A stretch of 64,000 nt of DNA from Agromyces aurantiacus (GCF_016907355.1 NZ_JAFBBW010000001.1:1-64000); one strand, 5' to 3'; numbered from the stretch's first letter, positions 1 to 8,668 are shown. Numbers and translations are program-made. The notes: generated by a model from the letters alone, not told the origin.

Positions 1-1658
1 TCGTGGAGGACGGCGCATTCGACTGGCACCGCGTCTCGGCCGATGCGGCCGCCGCAGGCCTCGACGACGCGACCTACGACTTCGCGATCACGCTGCCCGC
101 CGACTTCTCCGACGCGCTGGCCTCGATCGAGACCGACCACCCGCGGCAGGCCGAGATCCTGCTGTCGACGAACGACGCCAACAGCTACCTCGCCGGCACG
201 ATCGGCGCGCAGGCGGTCGAGCGGATCCGCGCGGCGGTCGCCGAGCAGGTCGGCCACGAGGCGGCCGCGCTGCTGCTCGACTCGATCAGCGAGGTCCGCG
301 GCGGGATCGTCGACGCCGCCGACGGGGCGTCGCAGCTGGCCGACGGGACCGCGAGCGCCGTCGACGGCGCCGCCCAGCTGGCCGACGGCGCGGGCCGGCT
401 GAGCACGGGTTCGTCGCAGCTCGCCGACGGGACCGCGCAGCTCGCCGACGGCACCGCCCGGCTCGCCGACGGCTCGTCGCAGCTCGCGAGCGGCGCGGCG
501 CAGGTGGCCGACGGCAACGAGCAGCTCGCCGCCTCCGCCGACCGCGTGGGCGCGGCGGTCGACGAGGCCGCCTCGGCCGTGCCCGAGGCCCGGCAGGCGA
601 TCGCCGATGCACTCGCCGCACGCGGGGTCGACCAGGCGACCATCGACGCCGCGCTCGCCGAGCTCGACCCGGTGGGCGACCGCATCGCCGCGGGCGACGA
701 CCGCGTGCAGGAGGTCGTCGGGCAGATCGACCGGCTCGCCGAGGGCAGCCGCCAGGTGGCCGACGGCAGCGCCGAGCTCGCCGCGGGCGCCGCCTCGGCC
801 GCCGACGGCGCCGCGCAGGTCGCGGACGGCGCGGCGCAGCTCGCCGACGGCGCCTCGGCGCTGCAGGGCGGAGCGGGCGCGCTCGAGGAGGGGTTGGGCC
901 GGCTCGAGTCCGGCGCGGGCGAGCTGCGCGACGGCCTCGCCGACGGCGCCGCGGAGATCCCCGACACGACCCAGTCCACGCGCGACGCGCAGGCGACGAC
1001 GATCGCCGACCCGATCGCACTCGAGACCGACTCGGTGACGCACGCCGACAGCTACGGGGCCGGCCTCGCGCCGTTCTTCGCCGCGCTCGCGGGCTGGATC
1101 GGCATCTACGCGCTGTTCCTCATCGTCAAGCCCGTCTCGCGGCGCGCGGTCACGGCGCTGCACTCCCCCGTGCGCATCACGCTCGCGGGCTGGCTCACGC
1201 CGGGCCTGCTCGGCGCGGTGCAGATGGGCGCCCTGTTCCTCGTGCTCGCGGTCACGCTCGGCTTCCCGATGAGCCATCCGCTCGGGACCTTCGGCGTGAT
1301 GACGCTCGCGTCGGCGACGTTCGCGGCGATCATCCTCGCGCTGAACGTCTGGCTCGGCTCGGTCGGCCAGTTCCTCGGGCTCGTGCTCATGGTGCTGCAG
1401 CTCGTGACGGCGGGCGGCACGTTCCCGTGGCAGACGCTGCCGGCGCCGCTCGCGGCCCTGCACCACGTGCTGCCGATGGGGTACGCGGTCGACGCCATGC
1501 GGCAGGTCATGTACGGCGGCGACCTCACGCGTGCGGGCACCGACGCGCTCGTGCTCGGGGCCTGGCTCGCGGGCGCGTTCGCGCTCGCGGCGATCGGGGT
1601 CACGCGGATGACGCACTTCCGCACGCTGCGCGACCTCCAGCCGAGCCTGATCGGCTGA
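1..1658 (+). CDS. YhgE/Pip-family membrane protein, 5' truncated by window edge
   Basis: Open from the left edge; the GTG at 3 is probably internal because relatives carry an N-terminal membrane segment and about 100 residues before the VEDGAFDW stretch. The visible part has an extracytoplasmic domain with a TNDANSYL motif, then a long region (about residues 100-310) of heptad-like repeats such as QLADGTARLADG and AAQVADG, and a C-terminal block with about six hydrophobic segments. This is the layout of YhgE/Pip proteins, which are ABC-2-like membrane proteins related to phage infection proteins; in actinobacteria their role is uncertain and often linked to cell-envelope or type VII secretion contexts. 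It ends convergently 22 bp from the next gene. Confidence 0.85.
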   Translation, partial: VEDGAFDWHRVSADAAAAGLDDATYDFAITLPADFSDALASIETDHPRQAEILLSTNDANSYLAGTIGAQAVERIRAAVAEQVGHEAAALLLDSISEVRGGIVDAADGASQLADGTASAVDGAAQLADGAGRLSTGSSQLADGTAQLADGTARLADGSSQLASGAAQVADGNEQLAASADRVGAAVDEAASAVPEARQAIADALAARGVDQATIDAALAELDPVGDRIAAGDDRVQEVVGQIDRLAEGSRQVADGSAELAAGAASAADGAAQVADGAAQLADGASALQGGAGALEEGLGRLESGAGELRDGLADGAAEIPDTTQSTRDAQATTIADPIALETDSVTHADSYGAGLAPFFAALAGWIGIYALFLIVKPVSRRAVTALHSPVRITLAGWLTPGLLGAVQMGALFLVLAVTLGFPMSHPLGTFGVMTLASATFAAIILALNVWLGSVGQFLGLVLMVLQLVTAGGTFPWQTLPAPLAALHHVLPMGYAVDAMRQVMYGGDLTRAGTDALVLGAWLAGAFALAAIGVTRMTHFRTLRDLQPSLIG

Positions 1659-1680
1659 CCGGCCTCGAGACGCGGCCGCG

Positions 1681-2049
1681 CTACGCCGGAGTCTGCTGGT
1701 GCGCGGCCACGTGCCACGCGCCGTCGTCGTAGAGGTACGTCGTCGACATCCGGATGTTCGCGACCTCGTCGCCGCGGCGCGCGACCGCGCGGTACGCGAG
1801 CACGCCCGCGTGCTCGCCGAGGCGCACGACCGCGGGCTCGTGGATCTCGTACGCGTCCCACGGCGGCGTGCTCGCGAACGCAGCCATGATCTCGTCGCGG
1901 CCCAGCACGGCGCCCTCGACGATCATGAGCGCGTCGCGGGTCATCGCGCGGGCGTAGTGCGCGCCGCCGCGACCGGCGAGGATGGCGCGCCACCCCGCAT
2001 GCTCCTCGTGCAGCAGCCGGGCGGGCAGATCGTCGGTGATCTCGGTCAT
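1681..2049 (-). CDS. NTF2-like (SnoaL/DUF4440-type) protein
   Basis: 122 residues, the size of a single cystatin-like alpha+beta cone fold. The pattern of an early helix (HEEHAGWRAILAG), a GRDEIMAAF segment and the C-terminal strand pair ending in YLYDDGAWHVAAHQQTP is typical of DUF4440/SnoaL-like proteins, which act as small-molecule binding or isomerase-like domains. No specific substrate can be named. The ATG start is supported by a TAGCGT -10 box at 2056-2061 with a 6-nt gap, suggesting a leaderless mRNA. It is convergent with the YhgE-like gene and stands alone. Confidence 0.8.
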   Translation of the reverse strand: MTEITDDLPARLLHEEHAGWRAILAGRGGAHYARAMTRDALMIVEGAVLGRDEIMAAFASTPPWDAYEIHEPAVVRLGEHAGVLAYRAVARRGDEVANIRMSTTYLYDDGAWHVAAHQQTPA

Positions 2050-2055
2050 GCGGCC

Positions 2056-2061
2056 ACGCTA
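2056..2061 (-). promoter_or_regulatory. -10 box, leaderless promoter of NTF2-like gene
   Basis: TAGCGT on the minus strand, followed by 6 nt and the ATG at 2049. Transcription would start at or within a base of the start codon. No Shine-Dalgarno is present. Confidence 0.6.
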
Positions 2062-2081
2062 CCCCGCGCCGGGCGCGGCTC

Positions 2082-3098
2082 CTACAGCCAGTTGCGCCGC
2101 TTGAAGATCACGTAGAGCGTGATGCCGAAGAGCACCATCGCGGCGAGCGCGATGGGGTAGCCGAGCGGATGGTCCAGCTCGGGCATGTGCCGGAAGTTCA
2201 TGCCGTAGATGGTGCCGATCAGCGTCGGGGCGAAGATGATCGCCGCCCAGCTGGAGATCTTCTTGACCTCCTCGCTCTGGGTGAGGCTCGTCTCGGTCAG
2301 GCGCTGCATCTCGTCGTTCTGCCGCTGCGTGACGAGCGTCGAGTGCACGGCGAGGGCGTTCTGCAGGAGCTGCCGGAAGGACTCGCCGCGCTCGACGACG
2401 CGGATGACGTGGTCGAGCACGTCGCGCAGGTAGCGCTGCAGCTCGAGGTCGACGCGGTACTTCTCGAAGCCGCGCTCGATGGCCTGGACCATGTCGACGA
2501 GCGGGCGCGTGGCGCGCTGGAACTCCATGACCTCGGAGGCGAGGTCGTAGATGCGGCGGGTCACCTGGGGGTCGCCGTCGAAGAGCTCCTCCTCGATCTC
2601 GTCGATGTCGTTCTCGAGTCCGGCGAGCACGGGCGCGTATTCGTCGACGACCTCGTCGAGCACGGCGTAGAGCACGGCCTCGGGACCCTGTGCGAGCAGG
2701 TCGGGACTGCCCTCGAGACGCCGGCGCACCTTCGCCAGGTTCGGCGACTCGGCGCGGCGGATCGTGATGGCGAAGTCGCGCCCGACGAACAGGTGGACCT
2801 CGCCGAACTCCACCTCCTCGGTCGGGTCGAGGTAGCGCGCGGGGCGCAGCACGACGAAGAGCGTGTCGCCGTAGCGCTCGAGCTTGGCGCGCTGGTGGCC
2901 CTTGCGGGCGTCCTCGACGGCCAGGTGGTGCAGCGAGAACTCCTCGGCGACCGCGTCGAGCTCGTCGTCGGTCGGCCGGTACAGGCCGATCCAGGAGAAG
3001 CCGCCGTGCTCCTCGCGCAGCTCGAAGCTCTCCTCGAGGGTCGCGGGACTCGCCACGCGGCGGCCGTCGCGGTAGACGGCGTTGTCGATGACCGGCAC
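2082..3098 (-). CDS. corA: CorA-family magnesium/cobalt transporter
   Basis: 338 residues. A large N-terminal cytoplasmic alpha/beta domain and a long coiled helix (about 170-275) are followed by two C-terminal transmembrane helices. The signature YGMNF sits at the end of the first helix and is followed by the loop HMPELDHPLGYP, then the second helix and a basic KRRNWL tail. The GMN motif forms the ion-selectivity ring of the pentameric CorA channel, which passes Mg2+ and sometimes Co2+ or Ni2+. The GTG start lies 6 nt after a weak GAGACT box, so it may be leaderless. The gene is probably monocistronic. Confidence 0.93.
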   Translation of the reverse strand: MPVIDNAVYRDGRRVASPATLEESFELREEHGGFSWIGLYRPTDDELDAVAEEFSLHHLAVEDARKGHQRAKLERYGDTLFVVLRPARYLDPTEEVEFGEVHLFVGRDFAITIRRAESPNLAKVRRRLEGSPDLLAQGPEAVLYAVLDEVVDEYAPVLAGLENDIDEIEEELFDGDPQVTRRIYDLASEVMEFQRATRPLVDMVQAIERGFEKYRVDLELQRYLRDVLDHVIRVVERGESFRQLLQNALAVHSTLVTQRQNDEMQRLTETSLTQSEEVKKISSWAAIIFAPTLIGTIYGMNFRHMPELDHPLGYPIALAAMVLFGITLYVIFKRRNWL

Positions 3099-3120
3099 CG
3101 CTCCAGTCTCCCCCGCCGGG

Positions 3121-3753
3121 TCAGTGCGCGGCGGCCCATTGCCCGCGCGTCGGCGTGGGACGCGTGCGGGCGAGCGAGCCCGACTGCATCGCGAGGCGCG
3201 CCTCGGCGGCGGCGAAGACGATGCGGTCGGCCTCGGCCTCGTCGATCAGGCCGATGGCGTGATGCTGCACGGCGACGCCGTCGAGCAGGGCCGTGAGCAT
3301 GCGCGCGTCGGCCTCGGGGTCGGCGCTCGTCGCCGTTCCGGCCGCGACGTTGCGCTCGATGATGTGCGCGAGGCGCCGGTCGGAGTCGCGGTGGTGCCGG
3401 GTGAGCGCGGCGTGCAGCTCGGGGTTCCGGGGCGCCTCGCTCCAGGCGTCGATCCAGACGAGGTAGTGCTCGCGCGGGGTCGTGGTGAGCCAGTCGGCGA
3501 GCGCCTCGACGGGCTCGAGTCGCTCGGCGAGCTCGTCGTCCTCGATCGACTCGGCCAGCACGGCCGCGTCGAAGGCGGCGGCGACCAGCTGCTCGCGCGT
3601 GGCGAAGTAGTGGCGGATGAGGCCGTGCACGACGCCGACCTCGGCGGCGACGTCGCGGAGGGTCACGCCGGCGAAGCCGTCGCGCGCGACGAGGCGCAGC
3701 GTCGCCGCGATGATCTGGTCGCGCCGTTCCGCTGGAGCCAGTCGTGTCGCCAT
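3121..3753 (-). CDS. TetR/AcrR-family transcriptional regulator, BetI-like
   Basis: 210 residues. The N-terminal helix-turn-helix is clear (VTLRDVAAEVGVVHGLIRHY, about residues 26-45, then FATREQLVAAAF), with the IRHYF variant common in BetI-like members. The C-terminal part is a helical ligand-binding and dimer domain with no recognisable ligand. A perfect palindrome at 3772-3787 lies just upstream and overlaps the -35 position, so the protein likely represses itself. Possible targets are the flanking corA and trmH-like genes, but only its own promoter shows the site. Confidence 0.9.
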   Translation of the reverse strand: MATRLAPAERRDQIIAATLRLVARDGFAGVTLRDVAAEVGVVHGLIRHYFATREQLVAAAFDAAVLAESIEDDELAERLEPVEALADWLTTTPREHYLVWIDAWSEAPRNPELHAALTRHHRDSDRRLAHIIERNVAAGTATSADPEADARMLTALLDGVAVQHHAIGLIDEAEADRIVFAAAEARLAMQSGSLARTRPTPTRGQWAAAH

Positions 3754-3759
3754 CCGCTC

Positions 3760-3765
3760 ATCGTA
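3760..3765 (-). promoter_or_regulatory. -10 box of tetR-family gene (leaderless)
   Basis: TACGAT on the minus strand, 6 nt before the ATG at 3753. A -35-like TTGTCC (3782-3787 read on the minus strand) lies 16 nt further upstream and is itself one arm of the palindromic operator. Confidence 0.6.
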
Positions 3766-3771
3766 CCGCTC

Positions 3772-3787
3772 TTGTCCGCATGGACAA
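3772..3787. promoter_or_regulatory. Palindromic operator, probable TetR-family autoregulatory site
   Basis: TTGTCC-GCAT-GGACAA, two perfect 6-bp arms around 4 bp. It sits between the stop codon of the methyltransferase gene (3793) and the tetR-type start (3753), overlapping the inferred -35. Length and symmetry fit a TetR-family dimer site. Confidence 0.6.
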
Positions 3788-3792
3788 CGCGA

Positions 3793-4482
3793 TCATCTCC
3801 GCGCGTGACGGCGCACCCACTCGTGCATGACGATCGCGGCCGCGGCGCTCGCGTTGATCGAACGCGTCGAGCCGTACTGCGTGATCTCGACGACCGAGTC
3901 CGCCGCCGCGAGCGCCTCCTCGCTGAGCCCGGGGCCCTCCTGGCCGAACAGCAGCACGCACCGCTCGGGCAGCTCGGCCCGGTCGACGGGGCGCGCGCCC
4001 TCGACGTTGTCCACCGCGACGATCGGCAGGTGCTCGGCGTGCGCCCAGGCGACGAAGTCGGCGACATCCGGATGGTGCATCAGGTGCTGGTATCGGTCGG
4101 TGACCATCGCACCCCGCTTGTTCCAGCGACGGCGCCCGATGATGTGCACGGTCTCGGCCGCGAACGCGTTCGCGGTGCGCACGATCGAGCCGATGTTGAG
4201 GTCGTGCTGCCAGTTCTCGATCGCGACGTGGAACGGATGCCGCCGCTCGTCGAGGTCGGCGACGATCGCCTCGAGCCGCCAGTAGCGGTAGCGGTCGACG
4301 ACGTTGCGCCGGTCGCCGTGCTCGAGCAGCTCTGGATCGTAGCGCGGGTCGTCGGGCCAGGCGTCGCGGCAGCCGGGCCACGGCCCGACGCCGTGCTGCG
4401 GCAGCTGCGGCTCGTCGTGCGCGGCACCTTCGGGGTGCGGCTCGCCCACGTCATCCGCTCCTCGCTGGATCTCATCCACCAC
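3793..4482 (-). CDS. TrmH/SpoU-family RNA 2'-O-methyltransferase
   Basis: 229 residues. SpoU motifs are in order: motif 1 NIGSIVRTANAF (about residues 96-107), motif 2 LLFGQEGPGLSEEAL, and motif 3 QYGSTRSINASAAAAIVMHE, which together form the trefoil-knot SAM site. An N-terminal extension of about 90 residues, rich in charged residues, precedes the knot domain. Family members methylate the ribose of tRNA or rRNA; the exact target cannot be told. The GTG start at 4482 follows TAGCGT by 6 nt. It is divergent from mntH. Confidence 0.9.
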   Translation of the reverse strand: MVDEIQRGADDVGEPHPEGAAHDEPQLPQHGVGPWPGCRDAWPDDPRYDPELLEHGDRRNVVDRYRYWRLEAIVADLDERRHPFHVAIENWQHDLNIGSIVRTANAFAAETVHIIGRRRWNKRGAMVTDRYQHLMHHPDVADFVAWAHAEHLPIVAVDNVEGARPVDRAELPERCVLLFGQEGPGLSEEALAAADSVVEITQYGSTRSINASAAAAIVMHEWVRRHARR

Positions 4483-4488
4483 GCGCCC

Positions 4489-4494
4489 ACGCTA
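4489..4494 (-). promoter_or_regulatory. -10 box of trmH-like gene (leaderless)
   Basis: TAGCGT on the minus strand, 6 nt before the first of two adjacent GTG codons at 4482, which favours the first GTG as start. Confidence 0.6.
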
Positions 4495-4560
4495 GCCCGA
4501 CGCGTGCCGCGTGCACGACGGCGACCCCGGCCGCGGCCGGCCCCTCCACGAGTCGAGGGG

Positions 4561-4605
4561 TTTTCGGCGTGCCGAAAAATCCGTATCCTTTCGGTATGCC
4601 GAAAA
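4561..4605. promoter_or_regulatory. Two tandem MntR/DtxR-type operators covering the mntH promoter and start
   Basis: Box 1, TTTTCGGCGTGCCGAAAA, is at 4561-4578. Box 2, CTTTCGGTATGCCGAAAA, is at 4588-4605. Both are 18-bp palindromes of the DtxR-family type and their centres are 27 bp apart. Box 1 covers the -35 region (TTTTCG 4561-4566). Box 2 covers the transcription start and the ATG at 4596. The -10 TATCCT (4584-4589) lies between them. A manganese-bound repressor would block both polymerase contact regions. The probable repressor gene is at 8881. Confidence 0.75.
4584..4589 (+). promoter_or_regulatory. -10 box of mntH (leaderless)
   Basis: TATCCT followed by 6 nt and the ATG at 4596; no Shine-Dalgarno precedes that ATG. 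This decides the start at 4596 over the in-frame GTG at 4569, which would lie inside operator box 1. Confidence 0.65.
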
Positions 4606-5990
4606 CCGTTGACGAGGACGTCACGACCCCGCCCGTCACGACCCGGGCCGCGCCGCAGGCCTCGGTCGCCCGCCTCGCGTGGCTGATCGGGCCCGCGCTC
4701 GTGGCCGGCGTCGCCTACCTCGATCCCGGCAACGTCGCGAGCAACATGACCGCGGGGGCGCAGTACGGCTACCTGCTGGTCTGGGTCGTCGTGCTCGCCA
4801 ACGTGATGGCCTGGCTCATCCAGTACCTGTCGGCCAAGCTCGGCATCGTCACGGGCGAGAGCCTGCCCGAGGTGCTCGGGCGGCGCCTGCGCAACCGCTG
4901 GGGGCGGCGCGCCTACTGGCTGCAGGCCGAGCTCGTCGCGATGGCGACCGACCTCGCCGAGGTCATCGGCGGCGCGGTCGCCCTCAACCTGCTCTTCGGC
5001 GTGCCGCTCATCTGGGGCGGCCTCATCACGGGCGTCGTGTCGATCGCGCTGCTCGTGCTCCAGTCCCGGCGCGGCCCGCGCACGTTCGAGTTCGTCATCA
5101 TGGGGCTGCTGATCATCATCGCCGCAGGATTCACGGTCGGCGTGTTCATCGCGCCGCCCGACCCGGCCGGGCTCGCCGCCGGGCTCGTGCCGAGGTTCGA
5201 GGGGGCGAACTCGGTGCTGCTCGCGGCGTCGATCCTCGGTGCGACGATCATGCCGCACGCCATCTACGCGCACTCGGCGCTGAGTCGCGACCGCTTCGTG
5301 ATGCGGCAACCGCTCGGAGCGGCATCCGGTTCGCTGCCGGCCCGCCGTGGACTCCTCGGCCGCCTCGTGGTCCGCGAGGGCGAGGCGTCCTTCGACCGCC
5401 GCCGCGGCGGCGAGCCCGGCACGGCGACCGCGCTGCCCGCCGACCGGCTCGTGCGCGCCACCCGGTGGGACGTCTCGATCGCCATGGCGATCGCGGGCAC
5501 GGTCAACCTCTGCATCATGCTCCTCGCCGCCGTGAACCTCGCGGGCGTCGAGGGCACCGACAGCCTCGAGGGCGCGTACGCCGCCCTCGACGCCTCGCTC
5601 GGACCGGCGATCGCCACGCTCTTCGCCGTGGGCCTCCTCGCCTCGGGGCTCGCCTCGACGTCGGTCGGCGCCTACGCCGGCGCCGAGATCATGCAGGGGC
5701 TGCTGCACATCCGCATCCCGCTCATCCTCCGCCGGCTCATCACGCTCGTGCCGGCGCTCGCGGTGCTCTGGCTGGGGTTCGACCCCACGCTCTCGCTCGT
5801 GCTGAGCCAGGTCGTGCTCTCGTTCGGCATCCCCTTCGCGCTCGTGCCCCTCGTCGCGCTGACCGCGCGCCGCACCGTGCTCGGCCGGTGGCGCAACCAC
5901 TGGGCCACGACCGCCGCAGGGATCGCCGCCTCGGTCTTCCTCATCACGCTCAACGGCGTGCTGCTCTGGCTGGTCTTCACGGGCGCGTGA
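4596..5990 (+). CDS. mntH: Nramp-family divalent metal (Mn2+) transporter MntH
   Basis: 464 residues from the ATG at 4596. Nramp hallmarks are present: DPGN in helix 1 (YLDPGNVASNMTAGAQ) and MPHAIYAHSAL in helix 6, which supply the metal-binding Asp, Asn and Met. About eleven hydrophobic helices follow. An unusual hydrophilic insert of about 40 residues, rich in Arg and Gly, follows helix 6 on the cytoplasmic side. The protein imports Mn2+ with protons. Repression by manganese is inferred from the two palindromes overlapping the promoter. A strong double hairpin follows the stop. Confidence 0.93.
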   Translation: MPKTVDEDVTTPPVTTRAAPQASVARLAWLIGPALVAGVAYLDPGNVASNMTAGAQYGYLLVWVVVLANVMAWLIQYLSAKLGIVTGESLPEVLGRRLRNRWGRRAYWLQAELVAMATDLAEVIGGAVALNLLFGVPLIWGGLITGVVSIALLVLQSRRGPRTFEFVIMGLLIIIAAGFTVGVFIAPPDPAGLAAGLVPRFEGANSVLLAASILGATIMPHAIYAHSALSRDRFVMRQPLGAASGSLPARRGLLGRLVVREGEASFDRRRGGEPGTATALPADRLVRATRWDVSIAMAIAGTVNLCIMLLAAVNLAGVEGTDSLEGAYAALDASLGPAIATLFAVGLLASGLASTSVGAYAGAEIMQGLLHIRIPLILRRLITLVPALAVLWLGFDPTLSLVLSQVVLSFGIPFALVPLVALTARRTVLGRWRNHWATTAAGIAASVFLITLNGVLLWLVFTGA

Positions 5991-6038
5991 GCCGAGCTCC
6001 CGTCGCCCGGCCCGCCCCCCGGCCGCGACGACGGGAAC

Positions 6039-6075
6039 CGCCCCGGGTGCACGGCACGGAACGGCACCCGGGGCG
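6039..6075. terminator. GC-rich hairpin downstream of mntH
   Basis: 12-bp perfect stem (6039-6050 with 6064-6075) and a 13-nt loop. No T-tract, as usual in high-GC actinobacteria. It lies between the convergent mntH and lyase genes. Confidence 0.6.
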
Positions 6076-6084
6076 GGGTCATCG

Positions 6085-6130
6085 GCGGTGACGGATGCCG
6101 CGGCGGGCGGCACGCGGCATCCGTCACCGC
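6085..6130. terminator. 17-bp stem hairpin, bidirectional terminator
   Basis: Perfect 17-bp inverted repeat (6085-6101 with 6114-6130) around a 12-nt loop, placed 10 bp before the stop codon of the convergent lyase gene (6140). With the hairpin at 6039-6075 it can end transcription from both sides. Confidence 0.65.
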
Positions 6131-6139
6131 GGTTCGGGG

Positions 6140-8668
6140 TCAGTCGTCGAACACCGACGACCACTCGGCATCGGCGCCGTCGGCGATCGAGACCCACGCC
6201 TTCGGCACGGCGACCACCGCGACCTCGCCCGTCGCGGCGAGCTTGCCCTTGCCGGCGAGCTCGCCGTCGACGTAGTACGCGAACGCCGGGTCGTACGGGA
6301 TCTGCACCACGTCGTGGTCGGTGCCCGGGCGGTCCTTGAACGTCGGACCGACCGGCGTCGCGGGCGCCGTGAGCACCGGCACGTCGGCGAAGTCCATGTC
6401 GCTGGCCAGGTAGAACGACGTGTACGCGGGCTGGTTGTACGTCGTCTGCTGGCGCGCGGTCTCGGCGCGGTACTGCACGTCGTGCATGAGCGTCGGCAGC
6501 GCGTGCGTCGTGGGCTCGGTCGCCGTGTAGATGCGCAGCGCGGTCGAGTCGGCCGCGCGCACGAGCAGCTCCTCGCGCCAGTCGCCGAACACGTCGGCGA
6601 CGAGGGACGGATTGCCCTTCGTGCTGTTGTTCGTCAGCGTTCCGGCCGCCGTGAGCACGCGTCCGCGCTCCCAGTCGTCGATCGTCGGCGTCGCGGTGCC
6701 GCTGCCGTTCACGATCTGCGTCGTGAGGTCGGGCGACCAGCGGATGGACATGTTCGTACCCGGAATGGACGACGACAGGATGTCGCCGCTCGCGCTGAGC
6801 AGTCCGCTCGCCTCGGTGCCGCCGGGCATGCTGGCCCACACCTCGATGCCGGGCACGTCGCTGCGGACGTCGCCGATCATCGCGCGGCCGGTGTCACGGC
6901 CGGAGTATGCGCCGAAGAGCGCCTGGCCGGTCGCCGCGTCGCGCAGCACGGAGCCGTAGGGCGCGTACGAGGCGCCCTCGTGCGCGGTCCAGATCTCGAC
7001 GCCCGGACGCGCCGGGTCGATGTCGGTCACGTGCATCGCGTCGCCGTGGCCGAGCCGCACGGTCTCGCCGGGCGCCGCGCTGCCCTCGGGCAGCACGTCG
7101 GTCGAGCTGTACAGCAGGCTGCCGTCGTCGTCGATCGTGGCCGAGCCGTAGACGACCTCCTGCCGGCCGTCGCCGTCGACGTCGGCCGCGCTCAGGGAGT
7201 GGTCGCCCTGCGTCGTGATCGAGCCGAACTCGGGGTCGGTGCCGTCGCGGCCGTGCGGCGAGTCGTTGAACGGGTTCGACATCGGCACGTGGCCGCTGTC
7301 GACCGACCAGCGCTCGCTCAGCCGCTCGCCGTCCCAGTCGTAGGCGACCATCGTCGTGCGCGTGTAGTACCCGCGTGCGAACAGCGCGGACGGGTGCTCG
7401 CCGTCGAAGTAGCCGACGCCCGCGAGGAACCGGTCGACTCGGTTGCCGGGCTCGATGCGGGCCATGGCGTAGTCGCCCCAGAGCAGGCCGTCGTCGCCGC
7501 GCCCGGGCTCGTACGGGATGGTCTGGAGCTCCTCGCCCGTGGCGCTGTCGAACACCGTGAGGTACTCGGGCCCGTCGACGATGAAGCCCTCGAACGTCGT
7601 GAGGTCGTTGCGCGCGCTCCGCGCGGGAGCGTAGACGCCGATGAAGTGGTCGACGAGCTCCTCGGCGCCCTCGCGGCTGAGCGGGTACTCGTGCGTCACG
7701 GGGATGCCGAACGCCTCCTCGAGCGTCGCCGGCCAGTGGCCGGCGACCACCTCGGGGTGCTCGCTCCAGCCCTGGAACATCTCGACGAGGTGCTCGCGGT
7801 AGTCGGCCGCGCTCATGCGGTAGTCGTCGTCGTGCGAGTACCCGGCCGCGACATCCGCCTCGGGCATCGTGACGAAGCGCTCGCCCGCGACCGAGCCGTC
7901 GGCCGCGTAGGTGATCGACTTCGTGCCGGGCGCGGTCTTCAGCATGGTCTCGGAGCGGCCGTCGCCGTCGAAGTCGTAGACCAGGAACTGCGTGTAGTGG
8001 GCGCCGGCCCGGATGTTCACGCCCAGGTCGATGCGGTTCAGCAGCGTGCCGTCGAGCTCGTACGTGTCGAGGTAGACCGTGCCCGTGTAGCCCTTCTGCG
8101 AGACGTCCTTCGAGTTCGACGGGTCCCACTTGACCACGAACTCGTACTGGCCGTCGCCGTCGACGTCGCCGACCGACGCGTCGTTGGCCGAGTACGTGAA
8201 GGCCTCGCCGGCGGGCGTCACGCCGTCGGCGGGCTTCTGCAGCGGCAGGTCGTAGTAGCCCTGCTGCCAGGCGGAGGTCGCGGCACTCGCCTCGAGCTCG
8301 ACGCCGTTCACGATGGGTGCCACGGTGTACTCCGCCTCTGCCGAGCCGTCGGGGTCGGCGAAGTTCGTGCTGTCGGTGACGACCGCGATGCGCTCGCCGT
8401 CGCGCGAGACCGCGAAGTCCGGGCCGTCGACGCCGGTGTCGGTGGTGCCGCTCACCTCGGGGGCGAGCAGGCGCCAGCTGAGGAACACGCCCTCGCCGGT
8501 GGCGACGGCGACGAGGCCGCGGTCGAGGGCCTCGAGCTGCGGCGTGCCGGCGGGCGGACCGGCGTCTGGCGGCGCCGCGGTCGCGGGCTGGGCGACCCCG
8601 GCGATGAGGCAGCCGGCGGCGGCGACCGCCAGCGCTGCGCGGAGCGGATGGTGTCCGAGATTCATCAT
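6140..8668 (-). CDS. Secreted rhamnogalacturonan lyase (PL11, YesW/YesX-like)
   Basis: About 842 residues. The start is one of two adjacent ATGs (8668, 8665) after AAGGA; upstream in-frame ATGs lack a ribosome site. A Sec signal peptide (MNLGHHPLRAALAVAAAG, cleavage near ATAA) precedes a mature chain beginning QLEALDRGLVAVATGEGVFL, typical of PL11. Several calcium-binding blade motifs are visible (DVDGDGQYEFVVKWDPSN, DFDGDGRSETMLKT, DVDGDGRQEVVYGS), as expected of the eight-bladed propeller that cleaves the rhamnose-galacturonate backbone of pectin. A LacI-type operator lies just upstream. No transporter or GH105 partner is nearby. Confidence 0.9.
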   Translation of the reverse strand: MMNLGHHPLRAALAVAAAGCLIAGVAQPATAAPPDAGPPAGTPQLEALDRGLVAVATGEGVFLSWRLLAPEVSGTTDTGVDGPDFAVSRDGERIAVVTDSTNFADPDGSAEAEYTVAPIVNGVELEASAATSAWQQGYYDLPLQKPADGVTPAGEAFTYSANDASVGDVDGDGQYEFVVKWDPSNSKDVSQKGYTGTVYLDTYELDGTLLNRIDLGVNIRAGAHYTQFLVYDFDGDGRSETMLKTAPGTKSITYAADGSVAGERFVTMPEADVAAGYSHDDDYRMSAADYREHLVEMFQGWSEHPEVVAGHWPATLEEAFGIPVTHEYPLSREGAEELVDHFIGVYAPARSARNDLTTFEGFIVDGPEYLTVFDSATGEELQTIPYEPGRGDDGLLWGDYAMARIEPGNRVDRFLAGVGYFDGEHPSALFARGYYTRTTMVAYDWDGERLSERWSVDSGHVPMSNPFNDSPHGRDGTDPEFGSITTQGDHSLSAADVDGDGRQEVVYGSATIDDDGSLLYSSTDVLPEGSAAPGETVRLGHGDAMHVTDIDPARPGVEIWTAHEGASYAPYGSVLRDAATGQALFGAYSGRDTGRAMIGDVRSDVPGIEVWASMPGGTEASGLLSASGDILSSSIPGTNMSIRWSPDLTTQIVNGSGTATPTIDDWERGRVLTAAGTLTNNSTKGNPSLVADVFGDWREELLVRAADSTALRIYTATEPTTHALPTLMHDVQYRAETARQQTTYNQPAYTSFYLASDMDFADVPVLTAPATPVGPTFKDRPGTDHDVVQIPYDPAFAYYVDGELAGKGKLAATGEVAVVAVPKAWVSIADGADAEWSSVFDD

